NCBI RefSeq assembly: GCF_000005505.3
Contig: NC_016133.3
Location: forward strand, 59,175,237-59,239,236
Reading direction: 5' to 3'
Origin: Brachypodium distachyon
Lineage: Eukaryota > Streptophyta > Magnoliopsida > Poales > Poaceae
DNA: 64,000 bases
Within the stretch, counting starts at the first letter, position 1, and each line of letters begins with the position of its first letter. The notes beneath the pieces are model-generated. The model made no database searches, was not told the origin of the DNA, and saw nothing but the letters and a program-made list of their open reading frames with translations. Positions 49,659 to 61,126 of this stretch are shown here, one piece after another. A program made the translations under genes and the position numbers.

Positions 49659-50358
49659 ATGGATCTAGGTTACTTTAGCAATGATAGTCTTCAAATAAAT
49701 CTGTATAAAAGAGTCAAATGAAACAAAAAAAAACAATTAATTAATAATATATTGAACTATTAAAGTATCAATGAATAGCCCTAGGTAAATTAATTAATAG
49801 GAAACTAGCTAGTAGCTGCCGGACATATATTAGCTTCTTTATGCTTTTTAAGAGGAGATTGGCTTCTTTTTGTTGAGTTTGCTAATTGGTATGTAGGCCA
49901 ATCACGAGCCCAGCCACCAGATACAGCAAGTCAGCATGTATTCTCGACGTATGTTATGTATGTATACTATATATACTAGGTATTTTCTACATGTATGGCG
50001 GCCGCCAAAGCTAGCCACATAGTTGGCTCCGCCAGTGTTAAGTACTAAGTTAGCTACACCATTTTAAAATGCAGAGATATGATAAATTGCTAAGAAATTT
50101 ACTGAAGATATATACTTATAAGCATGTGATACAAAGGAAAAATATGAGATTCTCGCGAAAAAAAGGAAAAATATGAGATGTCATTTCGAGGCACCAGAAA
50201 TGTATTTATGGCATAAACTAGTTATTAGGCATGAACACTATTTTTTACTTGTCTTGTGACTAAACAAGACTGCATGTATGTGTACATCTATTCGTGAAAC
50301 TCAAGGAATTTTGGGTTACGTTTTTTGCATGTGCATGCACAGAAATATATTTACTATG
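49385..50358. other. AT-rich intergenic with (TA)n microsatellite
   Basis: A pure (TA)n tract of about 13 units lies at 49627-49652. The rest is AT-rich with no gene. Confidence 0.5.
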
Positions 50359-50505
50359 ATTTATCTAGAGTAAATTTCAGAGAACCACACTTTTTGGGGC
50401 AGTTGTGTCGCCGAGTCACACTTAACGAAAAACCGTCCGCAAAAGCACGGTTTTTGAGGCCGTTTGTCTCGCTTAGCCCGAAACCGGGTTTGTAAGCAGT
50501 TTCAC

Positions 50506-50712
50506 TTAAATGCTGACAGGTGGGACCTCACCTCTCAGAGACGATCGATCGTCCAGGTCGACGCGGGGCATGGACGCCCACAGGTGCCGCCACCGGCGAG
50601 ACAAGAGGCTTAAGCCCACGGCCATCCGCACGTCCAGGAAGCCGAAGACGCGATGCAGCAGGTCGTCGGGGAGCGCGCTTAGCCTGTCGAGCTCTGGGGC
50701 CCCAGCTGGCAT
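50506..50712 (-). pseudogene. Captured F-box fragment
   Basis: 68 residues with a textbook F-box: LDRLSALPDDLLHRVFGFLD, then LSRRWRHLWASMPRVDL. This is the SKP1-binding module of SCF ubiquitin ligases, in the form seen in grass F-box/LRR and F-box/FBD proteins. Only the N-terminal exon part is present; the frame runs into the terminal repeat and stops there. Lying inside the Pack-MULE, it is a transduplicated piece. Confidence 0.8.
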
Positions 50713-50885
50713 GGCCGTCCTCTATGCTGGGTCTCGCGCGAAGCAGCGCCTCGGCCCATTCCCGTGGAACACCGGTCGCATTACGTCGAGCAGATGGTGG
50801 GCGTCAATCGAATGAGATCATCCGGAACCTGCTTGGTTTGTACTCCGTAAACCGGAAGCCGGCGGCGAGAAGGGAAGCTGGCGGA

Positions 50886-51083
50886 TCAGCCGTGGGACTC
50901 GGGCGGGTTGCTCATGACGAACAAGTCGTCGCCGGCGGCGAGCGTAACGGCGTCGTACTTGGGGTCGCTCATGCTGGGCAGCGGGGAGACGTCGCGCAGG
51001 ATGTCGTCGTAGAGGAAGGCACGGCCGAGGTGGTCCGTGGCCACGATCTTGTCTTTGCCGCGGCCGGAGAGCACGAAGTTCAT
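50886..51083 (-). pseudogene. Second captured gene fragment (grass DUF-type protein)
   Basis: 65 residues ending in a stop: MNFVLSGRGKDKIVATD, then RAFLYDDILRDVSPLP and DPKYDAVTLAAGDDLFVMSN. The conserved-looking phrase KYDAVTLAAGDDLFVMS reminds me of large grass families of uncharacterised F-box-associated or DUF1618-type proteins; I cannot name the family with certainty. It lies upstream of the F-box piece in the direction of transcription, the opposite of normal domain order. Confidence 0.5.
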
Positions 51084-51424
51084 CGGGCAGATCCCTGGCT
51101 GATGGGTACAATGTAAGGACTGGGTTAGGAACGGAAGCCTTGATCTCTACTGCTGCCGGCGGCCCGGATCGCGCTCGCAATTCTATAAATATTGTACTGT
51201 ACCCTCCTCTCGCGGTTTCACTTAAGTTGGGGGCTGATGTGGCGACCGACAGGTGGGTCCCACCTGTCAGGATTTAAGTGAAACCGCTTAGAAACCCGGT
51301 TTCGGACTAACTGACACAAACTGCCTAAAAAACTGTGGTTTTGTGGATAGTTTTTCGTTAAGTGTCGCTCGGTGATACGGCTGCCCCAAAAAGTATGATT
51401 TTCTTAAATTTACTCATTTATCTA

Positions 51425-53036
51425 AGTGTGCTGCCTATTTAAATGGAAAACCTAGAAAAACGACTTTGCAAACCAGCCCCTACACTTGTCTTAAATCAGG
51501 GAAGGATAGATCTAAAAGCCCTCCACTCTAGGCAAACTTTCATCTGGACCCTCGAATCAAACTCAAATCTAATTTCTATCCTCTTCTTCTACCTCCCGAT
51601 GTGGAGCTCTCGGGAAAGCTCAGATGGCGCAGGGGCCGTCCAGCGCTGGCCGGCTAGGGCCAGCCGGCGGCGGCACGCTCAGGAGGGGTCTGGCCGTCCA
51701 GGGGGAACAGCGCGGCGCGGCGCCCTGTGGAGATGGGCGGAGGCGGAGCTTAACGCGCGCGGAGTAGTGGAGCTCGGCGAGAAGCAAGGGCGCTCACCGG
51801 CGGCGGTTCGCAGACTCTTGGCCCGGCGGCGGCTTGCGTTGGCGCAGGGGCAGAACGAGGCGTCGAGACGGCGCTGTGCGGCGGCGCCGGGCGAGAAGCT
51901 AGAGGCAGGGCAAGCGGAGACCGAGGAGGCTGAGGGATGGAGTGGAGAGGAGCTCGGCCGGGCGAGTGGATAAAAAGAAGGAGCGGGGGCAGCATGGGCG
52001 GGCGCAAGGCTGACGCCTGTGGCAGAGCTGCACAGCTGCAGGGAGCAAGGTTACACGGCTGGTCGATCGGCGACGCAGCAGTGCCGCATTGCTGCTCAAC
52101 CGCTTCATGCTGCGATGGCATTGGAAGTCGGGCTAGGAGCCCTAGGCTATTTCGCAAGAGGAATCTAACGAGGTATATTAATCCATGATTAGCACATGTT
52201 TACTGTAGCATCACAGTCACTAGTCATGACGTAATTAGGTTCATTAGATTCGTCTCGCAAAGTAACCTAGGGGTTATGGAATGGGTTTTGTTAGTAATCT
52301 ACGTTTAATACTCCTAAATAGCAATCTAACCCAAAGCATCCAAACAAGGCCAATGTATACACATGCTTCGCTGTGCCGGCCATGCGAAAGCTAGCTCCAT
52401 CACTGCCCTGAAAGCTACTCTTACACCTCCACGGCCGAGGCAATGGTGTCGACGACTCTTGGCACGAGCGATCGCACTTCATCCTCGGTCTTGTTCGCGG
52501 TCCACATGAATCCCGGAGCGATCGTAAAGGGCGGCCGGAATTTTGCATTGTTTCCAGACCTAAAGATTACAGTTCCACCAGAGATTGATTTAATTAGCTA
52601 GGCCGATTGTCGTTTCGAACAGGCAACAACCCATGGAAGATCTCAGCGAAAAGGCTAACTTTTTTTTTTTGTTAGCGGACGGAAGCATCGTCGATCGTCC
52701 CGTGCCACGAACTGACGACCGTCGGCCGCGCAGGAACATTGCAGTGTCTGGTCAGAGAATCAGACGTAGCGATGCTGCCTTTTCCGTGGTCAATCAACAG
52801 GGACCGGGTGATGGTTCCGGGCGGTCGAGGCCCACACCACTACGGCGACTGAGCTAGCGCCACGTACGTACGAGCCCACGCTAGCTCTTGAGCGAAAAAG
52901 TGTACGATGATCTCTGAGACAGACTGACCCTCAAGGCATGGAACCTACCGGGCCCCAACCAAGCCTTGCGGTCTTGCCCGGGAGTGCCGCTTGCCAGAAG
53001 CCGTTGCGGCGCGCGAGCACTACGCCAGAGAAGCAC
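51425..53036. other. Intergenic, GC-rich block and MITE-like remnant
   Basis: A GC-rich block (51600-52000) gives Arg- and Ala-rich frames on both strands with no family match. At about 52170-52350 a stretch containing AGATTCGTCTCGCAAAGTAA resembles the inner part of common grass MITEs, but its ends are not defined. Nothing else is supported. Confidence 0.4.
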
Positions 53037-53626
53037 GTCACTGCCGGTTCTAAACCCCCTTCACTACCGGATTATGAACCGGCTGCGGTCTCCAACCGGC
53101 AGCACACTCTGAGATAACAATACCGGTTCTGTTAGCGAACAAAATACTGTCGGGTTCGGAGCTCAACCGACAGCATTCTGCGAACAACACTGCCGGCTGC
53201 CGGCTCTAGGACCAAACCGACAGAATACTCTGAGATAACACTACCGGTTCAAGACCCGCACCGGCATTGTTAGGAAACAAAGACTGTCGGTTTGTAACCA
53301 AAACCGAAAGTCTCGGTGACGGCTGCAATAACACTGCCGGTTGTTCATACTGTCAGTGGTTTGTAGAACGACAGGTTTATATATAATTGCAACATAGAAT
53401 GACAAGTTTATCAACAAAACATTACAAAATGTTCTTATCCCCCCACAAATTACAGCACACAGGGTTACAACTCAAATGTTTGATTGCACTAGTCTTCGGA
53501 TCTTCTCTAGCCCATACTGATTCTTGTACTTCACGGACCGTGCAACAGAAAATCTTCCATTTTTTTCCAATATCTCAGCTAATATGAACTTGGCCAGCTC
53601 CCCTTGCAGTGCCTCCATCTCCATAT

Positions 53627-53878
53627 CTAAGAGCCGGTTGTGTTTGAATTTCTTTTGCTTTTTTTGACTAGCTCCTTGTCATACTCCGCAGGAAAAGTGA
53701 AATACTGTGGGATCTTGTTGTCCCATATGGAATCCTTCTCACTTTCAGGAACCCTCCATGGCTTCCCATTCCACCTCCTGTACTTGATCGGGATGAAATC
53801 CCTTACAAGTGCGCCGAGGACAGTCCTGTATTTTGCCAAAGCTACTGACGGTTGGATCGGGTCACCGTATTCATCCAA
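53627..53878 (-). pseudogene. CACTA transposon-encoded protein fragment
   Basis: The residues KYRTVLGALVRDFIPIKYRR and WRVPESEKDSIWDNKIPQYF, then TFPAEYDKELVKK, are characteristic of the En/Spm-type transposon proteins annotated abundantly in grasses. The frame ends soon after, so this is one exon-like remnant of a much larger ORF. Confidence 0.7.
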
Positions 53879-55204
53879 CTCTATGATGTGCCAGTGACCA
53901 GTAGGAAGCTGTGTAGAGGCTCACTTGGTTCTGGGCTTCCTGCTTCCCGAACCTTGGGCCCCCTCGGCTGGTGGAACCTCCTCCTATAGACAACAAGTAA
54001 GCTAAGAACCTAGTTCCTATCTCAATTAATTAGCGTGTCTGGATAACTAAGTTACCTGGTCAACTTGGTCATCTTGATCCAGGTCTAGACAAGTGCTTGG
54101 GCTTCATTCCTGCTCGCCGTCACTGCCCTCATTGACACCGACACCGTTTGTCGGTCCTAGTGGTATCAGCTGCTTCTTCTTGCATAAGGGTTCTTCGGCG
54201 ACGGGATAACACACGACGACTAGTCATGGCTGTGACACGATCATGGTCAGTTTTGGGCACTAGTATGTCCAGCTAAAAATAAGCACACTAACTCAGGAAT
54301 TGGGCACTACATTGTTCAACATCTATCTCATTTCAATCACACTTTTGGGCATTGATATGTTCACCATAGATCAAGAAACATTTGCTATTATGGATTTTGA
54401 ACTGTTTGTACACAAAATCTAAATAAAAGAGGGAATAGCTGGTTATAGTTATCATCACGGGCATTTCAACGCACACCAAAGAGCAATGACGGACGCACTC
54501 ACTGTGGTACGGCGTTGGGCATTGAAGAAGAGGATGGCGTGAGGCCTGTGGATGGCGGTGCGGGGGGTGGCGGTAGTCCTCCGTCGGCGTGGAGGAAGAC
54601 GACGGCGCGGGCGACGCTAGGACATCAGCGAATTAGTTCTCATATGCAAAAACTCGAACACCTAAAGGGCATTGAGAGGGAGGCGCTCACCTTGAAGGTG
54701 GGAAAGACGCTCTCCGCGCGCTCCTCGAAGTCCTCGCTGTGATTGTCGACGTTGAGAGTTGCAGGAGCCTCGTTGGGAGCACGCGAGGGGTGCAGGACGG
54801 CGGCGCGGTGTGGGGAACGCCGGAGTGGTACAACGCAGCGTGGGCGAGGACGGCGTCACGCATCGATTACGCTGGCACAGGACGCTCGTGGATGCGCGGA
54901 CGACACTGATGAAGAAGACCACGCGGTGATGCGAACGGACGGCGTCGCGGGGGGCGGTGGTGCTCCGTCGGCGTGGTGGTGCTCCGGCGGCGCGTAGGGG
55001 AACGACTGGCGCGAGGTTCAAATGACTTGCGAAAGTTTCAACCCGCGCCCGCGGAGTATATATATGGATTGTCAATCACTGCCGGGGCGAGATTACAAAA
55101 ATCACTACTGGTACCGGGTCTGGCCTCGCCCCGGCTGTCGGTTCCATTGTATAGGGTCACGACTCTTGGTTAAGTAAATATTCTATTCCATTCTTAACGA
55201 AATC

Positions 55205-55275
55205 CTCTTATAGCGCAGCGGTTAATTCCTCTATTTGTGTACCCTGAAACCCGCAATCGAACTCCTTCTGTTAAA
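55205..55275 (+). other. tRNA-like remnant inside the CACTA element
   Basis: TAGCGCAGCGGTTAATTCC resembles a polymerase III A box, and CAATCGAACTCC about 35 bp later resembles a B box. No cloverleaf with a good acceptor stem can be drawn, so this looks like a tRNA-derived SINE head or a decayed tRNA and not a functional gene. Confidence 0.2.
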
Positions 55276-55409
55276 AGTTTTTAACTTTTATTATTTTGTA
55301 TAAAGACACTAGCGCACTCTGCACACTAAGAATTCCTTTTATAATATCACTGCTGGTTCTGTGTATATATAACAATATTTTCCTTGTAAAAATTAAATAT
55401 GAAGAAGCT

Positions 55410-56178
55410 TGTGAAGCATGTCGAACCTGACTATGTCCAAATGGCTTGAATTTTTTTTAGCAAGCAAGTACATCCAAATTATGTCCCCCACACAAGATAT
55501 TAGGTTTTTCTGCTCAATATTTTAATTATTATATTTTTCTTGGTGCTAAACGGGGCAAACGAGGGTTCATTACATCTTGAAAACACAAGAAATTTGCATC
55601 GAACTCTGCGGTGATCAGCCTCCTAGGGCACATGAGACCCTGTGGGATAGTTTAGCACCATTCCGGAACTGCTCGGCGCCACGCTCAGTTCAACCTATAA
55701 TTACTCGGTGGCATCACGCAGAAATTTGATGAAACTAAAAAAAGTGCCAAACCAGCTCCGAAAAATCTCAAACTTGGTGCTTGCTTCACAAGTTACAAGA
55801 GCAAGCCTTAGAAAAAGTTTGAGACCAATGCGACACCGGAGTTCAAGCGGACCACAGAAAGCTTAGGAACCTATGTCTATAGTCATGGTTCGATGGAAGG
55901 GATCATGTAGCTTTGTGAAGCATGTTGAACCTGACTATGTCCAAATGGCTTGAAGTTTTTTAGCAAGCAAATACACCCAAATTATGTCCCCACACAAGAT
56001 TTTAGGTTTTTCTGCTCAATATTTTAATTATTATATTTTTCTTGGTGCCAAACGGGGCAAACGAGGGTTCATTACATCTTGAAAACACAAGAAATTTGCA
56101 AAAAGTCGATTAAACTAAAAAAAGTGCCAAACCAACTCTGAAAAATCTCAAACTTGGTGCTTGCTTCACCAGTTGCAT
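55410..56178 (+). repeat. Direct duplication of about 190 bp with a shortened second spacer
   Basis: Block A (55410 to about 55597) recurs at 55916 to about 56101, and block B (55727-55797) recurs at 56112-56178. In the first unit A and B are about 130 bp apart, in the second about 10 bp. Shared phrases include TGTCCAAATGGCTTGAA and GGGGCAAACGAGGGTTCATT. This is a segmental duplication followed by an internal deletion, inside the CACTA element. Confidence 0.85.
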
Positions 56179-57719
56179 GTAATTCACTAGTTGCCAAACC
56201 AACACGCATAATATAAATTAGTTCAGTACAAAGCACAACAACTCAGAATAGTTCATTACAACCAACAACCAAGACTAAATTAAATTCCTAGAACTTCATG
56301 ACATCATACCACGTACTCGGAGAAGTGCAGGTCATTAATTTCGTAGGCACAAATGTCACTGATGTAGATCATTGTATTTATTAGTGCACTCTCCTTTGCT
56401 TCACAAGATCGTTCACAAGGTCTACTCATTACCATCAGCAGTGGTCCAGAACTTCCCCTAGTCACAACAATTCTTTCCTAGATTCCCTCTGAAGTGAAAA
56501 TAGGTTCACCAAAATGCCAACTATAACCACCCAATTGATGAAGGGCTTGGTTTATAATGGCTCCAAAGCTACAACTTGCGTATGTTAAGTCATATGCCTC
56601 CCTCTACAATGTTGACAAAAATGTGGTGGTTATCAGAACCTTGCATATATACATAGACATAACAATGAATCTAAATTTAGATATAAGTTGGGAGACTGAC
56701 CACATCATTTATGTTGTTGGCAGCAATAGATTCACAAAAGTTGTCAATATCATGGTGAAGGCCCCTTCCAAAGCTCCCATTCTAGTGGAGGAGTATGTTG
56801 GAATATTGTACCCAATCCTTTCAAGTGCCTTTAAACATTCATGCAACATATTTTTAGACACTAATTAAGTGATATTGGCCGCTGCCCCTCCTAGAGATGT
56901 ATAAAATCTCACCTCGCTGATTACCCGGCCGCCCTAGCGTAAACAGTGAAACCAATTTTACATTGTGTGTGTCCATTCTCCAGAGGGAATGTTTCGACAG
57001 CAATGTGATCAACCCAAAATGTAGAAGTGTCTCTCTGAGCCATGGTATAGGTTGAATGGTCTACATTTAACAATTATATATCAGAACAAAATATTTATTC
57101 ATATATCTTTAAAACATGTTACTTACTATGCTTGGATACGGGAAGTTTGCCCTCTGCAATGCTGGTTCGAAGCCCATTTCAAATGCATAGTTAGGTGGCA
57201 GATCCGGTGAAGGTAGCTCCCCGGCCATCTCTTTTCCTAAATTATGCTGGTTTTAGAGTAGTTGCGAAACAAAGAGCAGCACTAGCCGTTTTATAGGCGA
57301 CGTGATGTGGCACTGTTTTATAGCCGTTTTACTGGCAGCAGTGCTCATGCTGTTGGCGGGAGCACTGTTTTGCTCGTGAACATCATCACTGTCAATTAGT
57401 ATTAGAAACCGGCAGTGATATGGAACATCAGTGCCGGATATCACAAGTATTAGAATCCGGCAGTGATATGGAACATCAGTGCCGGATATCACAAAGCCAA
57501 ACCCGCTACCAGGTGCCGCACGACCAATACAAGATGGGGATCACACAAGCCACGAGCATTCCACTAGAGTTGGAATTCGGCACTCCGCCTGACAAATATA
57601 AAACTATACTACTGCCACCGATTGAGCTAGCAGAATTTTGTTAACGCCGTTTGAATTAGCAGATAATTCCTTTTTTCTGCCAGCTTATCTTAAAATATTA
57701 TACTTTACTCCGTTTCAAA

Positions 57720-59646
57720 TTATAAGATGCTTTGAGTTATTATCTGTCTCAGGATTAGCAGAAGTAGAATCCAGGTTAAGAGAGATTTCATGCATAGGCA
57801 AGATGGCATCAGGTATACACTGAAGATTTCATGCATAGGCAAGATGGCATCATAAGCTTGACAGGGTGATCTAGTGTGATCTTGCACAGTGAAACTAAGC
57901 CACTTCTCTTTCCATTCCATTTGCATTGGACTGAAGGCTTCCAACCATTCCATACCCAAAATAGCATCATAACATTGCAGAGGTAAGATCTTGAATGTGT
58001 TAGTGAATAACACACCTTGAGCAGTCCAAGAACAGTTGACAACTTCATGGGTGCATTGCAATAGAGTACCATCGGCTACCTTGACAGACATAGGTTGTGC
58101 TATAGGTGTCCAAGGTTTCAGTGTTGCAGCTACATGTTCACTAATAAAATTGTGTGAACTACCAGAATGTACCAGAATAATGGCAGGTTGTCTCTTAATG
58201 AATGCATATAGTTTGAGAGTGTGTGGAGCATTCAGACCTTTTGCAGCTTGGTCAGATAAAGCCATGAGCTCATCAGGATTAGAGTCACTGAACAGAATCA
58301 TCGTAACAATCACCCAGAGCATTCCAGACTTCTTCAATAATATTGAGGGGAACATTGGCTGGACACTTGTGTTGAGGACCCCATTTGCCTCCACACTTGA
58401 AGCACAACCCCTTGGACCTTCTGTAATTGAGCAATGCAGCGAGCTTTTCATCAGGCTTGCCTTTGGGTGGAGTAGCTTTGGTATCCACCTGTGGGATTGG
58501 AGCAATAGCCTGAGGATGCTTCTGATAACTTCGTGGAACATTAAAGTTGTGTTCCGTTCTTTTGTTCTCCTTGTTTGAAAACCCAGCCAGTATTTCCTCC
58601 TGCAAAATGGCAAGAGAGCTCGCAGTATCGAGGCCTTTGGGTCGATGTAAAACAACAGCAGCACGGATTTTAGGTTTCAGACCATCCACAAACTTGCTAG
58701 TGAGAATAGCTGGATTGACTAATGGATCATGAGCTAACAGTTGATGCATAAGATCATCAAAGGATGAAATGTACTCAAGGACTGAGCCATTTTGGGATCG
58801 AGGTGTGGAAAAATTGACGAATGAAATGGTTAAATTGGTCTCTATCAAAACGCTCAACAACAAGCTGAGAAAGCTGTTCCCAGGAGCATTGTTTCAAATT
58901 GAGTTCTATGGTTTGCATCCAAAATTTGGCTGGTCCAGCAAAATTAAGTGACCCAATTAGGCTGAGGAATATGGTAGAGATCAAAATATGTATCACACTG
59001 CTTAATCCATAATTTGGGACTGGTTCCATCGAATTTGGGAAAATCAAATTGAGGAATAGCAGGGCTCATATGGTGACAGCGCTCATGATTGCAGAAATCA
59101 AAACCAGTGTGATGATGAGTAGGGGATTCATGCGTAATACCATTGGCCGGAGGCGATTCGTGAGTCCGAACCTGCACCCCGTGTAGTCTTGTCCACGCCA
59201 TGGCCATAAGGCCCAGGTGCTGCCTGCGAGGAGGACGGGCCCAGATGGGCGGACCCCAGCACCTCAACGACACCGGATCCGTGCCCGTGTTTGCGATCGG
59301 ACGCCGTAGGTGAAGTAGACTTGAGCTCATCGAGTTGCTGACGAAGCTCGTCGACACAATCGCGTAGATCGGCCACTTGACCGTCCACCTTGGGGCGCCA
59401 ACGCTCGCGGAGGTCATCGACGATGCAGTAGACGTCGTTGAGCTCGTGATTCCCCGTGGTAATGGTCTTCGATTTCTCGTCCATCTTTTTTTTGCGAGGA
59501 GCAACGGCAGCTGATCCTCCATCTTCATCTTCACCTGGAGACGGGTGCCGTGCTCGTGCGCCAGGATCAGAGGCGACGAACAGAGCGGAACGGAATGGGG
59601 AAAACTGGATGGATCGAACGGCAATCTGATACCAGATGTAACGCAC
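57720..59646 (-). pseudogene. Ty3/gypsy gag-protease fragment, frameshifted
   Basis: Gag-pol N-terminal part with several frame breaks. Seen in order: an Arg/Lys-rich start with a helical region (DLRDCVDELRQQLDELKS), the gag core (PQFDFPKFDGTSPKLWIKQC and, in another frame, NGSVLEYISSFDDLMHQLL), a zinc knuckle (CFKCGGKWGPQHKC) and a protease domain in which the catalytic Asp of D-S-G-S-S-H is His (VHSGSSHNFIS). It breaks off after the protease with a short duplicated motif at 57790-57850. Reverse transcriptase, integrase and the 3' LTR are missing, so the element is truncated and inactive. Confidence 0.88.
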
Positions 59647-59930
59647 GATATAGGGTAGCTACTACATGTATCACTTAGAATTGGTAACTAGAGTTTACAC
59701 TCCGGTGGCGATGGTTGCCGCCGGCCATATCTCGAGCCGAATCCCGCCGCCAACGTTTAATCAGATGACAACCAAGACGAAGGCACCCTTCTCCCCTCTC
59801 TCTGCCTAAGTACCGATCGTTACAACGGATCGGGCTCCCGACGCAGCGGGCCGGCGTACTTCATGTTGGGCCTTCTTTCCCTCTTATCTGTGGGCTTCGG
59901 TCCTGGTGGTGTTGATGCCGTGACGCTTCA
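59637..59930 (-). repeat. Gypsy 5' LTR with adjacent primer-binding site
   Basis: On the minus strand the LTR runs from TGAAGCGTCACGG (plus 59930) to CGTGCGTTACA (59637), giving the TG...CA ends. It is followed after TC by TGGTATCAGA, complementary to the 3' end of initiator methionine tRNA, at about 59625-59634. Length is 294 bp. With no 3' LTR next to it, identity of the two LTRs cannot be used for dating. Confidence 0.75.
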
Positions 59931-61126
59931 AAACTACTACCATGTGCCAATTCGGATTATTGAACCTCGACAGCTCTGCACAGGCTGATCCATTTGCTAA
60001 CCTGATCAATTTTGAGATGCAGCTTAAAGAGTTCTTCATGGAAGTCATCATCTTAATGTGTCGGAGAATTTGGACGACTAGAAATAATCAAATCCTCAAA
60101 AGCATCCCAGCTTGAGTAGGCTGCAAGTCCATGTTCTGTTAGGAATTTACTTCCTTTGGCGTGCCAAGTAAACATCCATCTCTCATATTCAAGAATGGGT
60201 ACAAAACCGGATTTAGTTTTGACTTCTATTCTCGTTGTATTGATTTTTCCCTTCTCCTTCTTTGTCTCTCGGAGGGGTTACACTGATTATTTTGTACTCT
60301 GTTTTCTTCCCTCATATATACTCCCTCCGTCCATAAAACATGCAATTCTCACATTTCGAGAAGTAAGACGCTTTTAACTTTGACTAAAATTATATTAAAA
60401 AAATACTAACACTCATGGTACAAAATAAATACCATGCATTAGATTATTTATAGAATATATTTTCATAATAAATTTATTTTGAGACAAAAGTGCTAATATT
60501 TTTTTACTATAAACATGGTCAAAGTTGAGCTAGTTTGATTAACAAATTTCCCATAATTGCATCCTTTTTGGATGGACCCTTCATGTTTTCCATAATTCCA
60601 AAAAAGGAATCTCATAGGAATCTGTCGCATCCCTGTTCCTTCGAATCTCATAGGAATCTGTGTCTGATTTGGATCAACAGATTGGTCGTCATTTGAATTA
60701 TCTCGGTTCTTGCATTCTGCCATGGCATGTGGTTTTGCCAGTATCAACTACTCCAGATTTGCAGCAGCAGAGGTGTGTGTGCAGGATCAGCACCCTGGTT
60801 TTCAAATGAAGGCAGGAATGTAAGGTTAACGCCGCCATCTCAATTTTGCACACAAGTTGTTCCTGTCCTCCAAGTGGTGGCTGCATGTGGCTGCATGCGA
60901 GCGCAGCCTCACCAGCGTCAAATCGCGTGGCCTCGTGCTAGGCGAGCACGGCCACGAGGACTCAAACCTGCCGACTAAATGGAGGAGCTTGAAATCTTCA
61001 AAAGTTTTAAGTATATGGCACCAAACAGTGACCACGAAACAGCGCCCAGCGCCTCACATCCATATTCTTTTGTACTCCACGTACGCAATCTTGTGGAGGT
61101 GAAAGGCGCATGCTGCATGCGGCTAA
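59931..61126. other. Intergenic with MITE end and segment shared with 38.5 kb
   Basis: A Stowaway-type end CTCCCTCCGTCCATAAAACA lies at 60321-60340, with a possible degenerate partner near 60505-60540. At 60905-60961 is the GC-rich segment also found at 38507-38571. No gene is recognised. Confidence 0.4.

Larger units (their letters stand above)
50368..51415. mobile_element. Pack-MULE carrying host gene fragments
   Basis: Terminal inverted repeats of about 160 bp (50368 to about 50530, and about 51253 to 51415) begin GAGTAAATTT and share CTTTTTGGGGCAG, TTAACGAAAAA, CGAAACCGGGTTT and GTTTCACTTAAAT in the same order. A perfect 9-bp duplication ATTTATCTA flanks the element (50359-50367 and 51416-51424). 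Inside there is no transposase. There is an F-box fragment and a second gene-like fragment, both GC-rich and both on the minus strand, the definition of a Pack-MULE. Confidence 0.88.
53037..57467. mobile_element. Deleted CACTA (En/Spm-like) element
   Basis: Starts CACTGCCGGTTCTAAACC at 53037, the CACTA-type terminus, followed by about 330 bp of subterminal repeats in both orientations (ACTACCGG, AACCGGC, CACTGCCGG, ACCGACAG). The right end has the matching inverted units (AACCGGCAGTG at about 57408-57418 and again CCGGCAGTG at 57457-57465, a 48-bp tandem repeat), so the exact last base is ambiguous. I could not confirm a 3-bp target duplication. The inside keeps one recognisable CACTA-encoded fragment (53627-53878) but no transposase core, so the element is defective. 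Confidence 0.65.

Noticed and set aside
51443..51973. 176-residue plus-strand frame
   Set aside because: Arg/Ala/Gly-rich and compositional, with an overlapping frame of similar length on the other strand and no domain.
56557..56868. 103-residue frame inside the CACTA element
   Set aside because: No recognisable motif and ordinary composition for AT-rich DNA. It may be a remnant of a transposon ORF, but I cannot support that.
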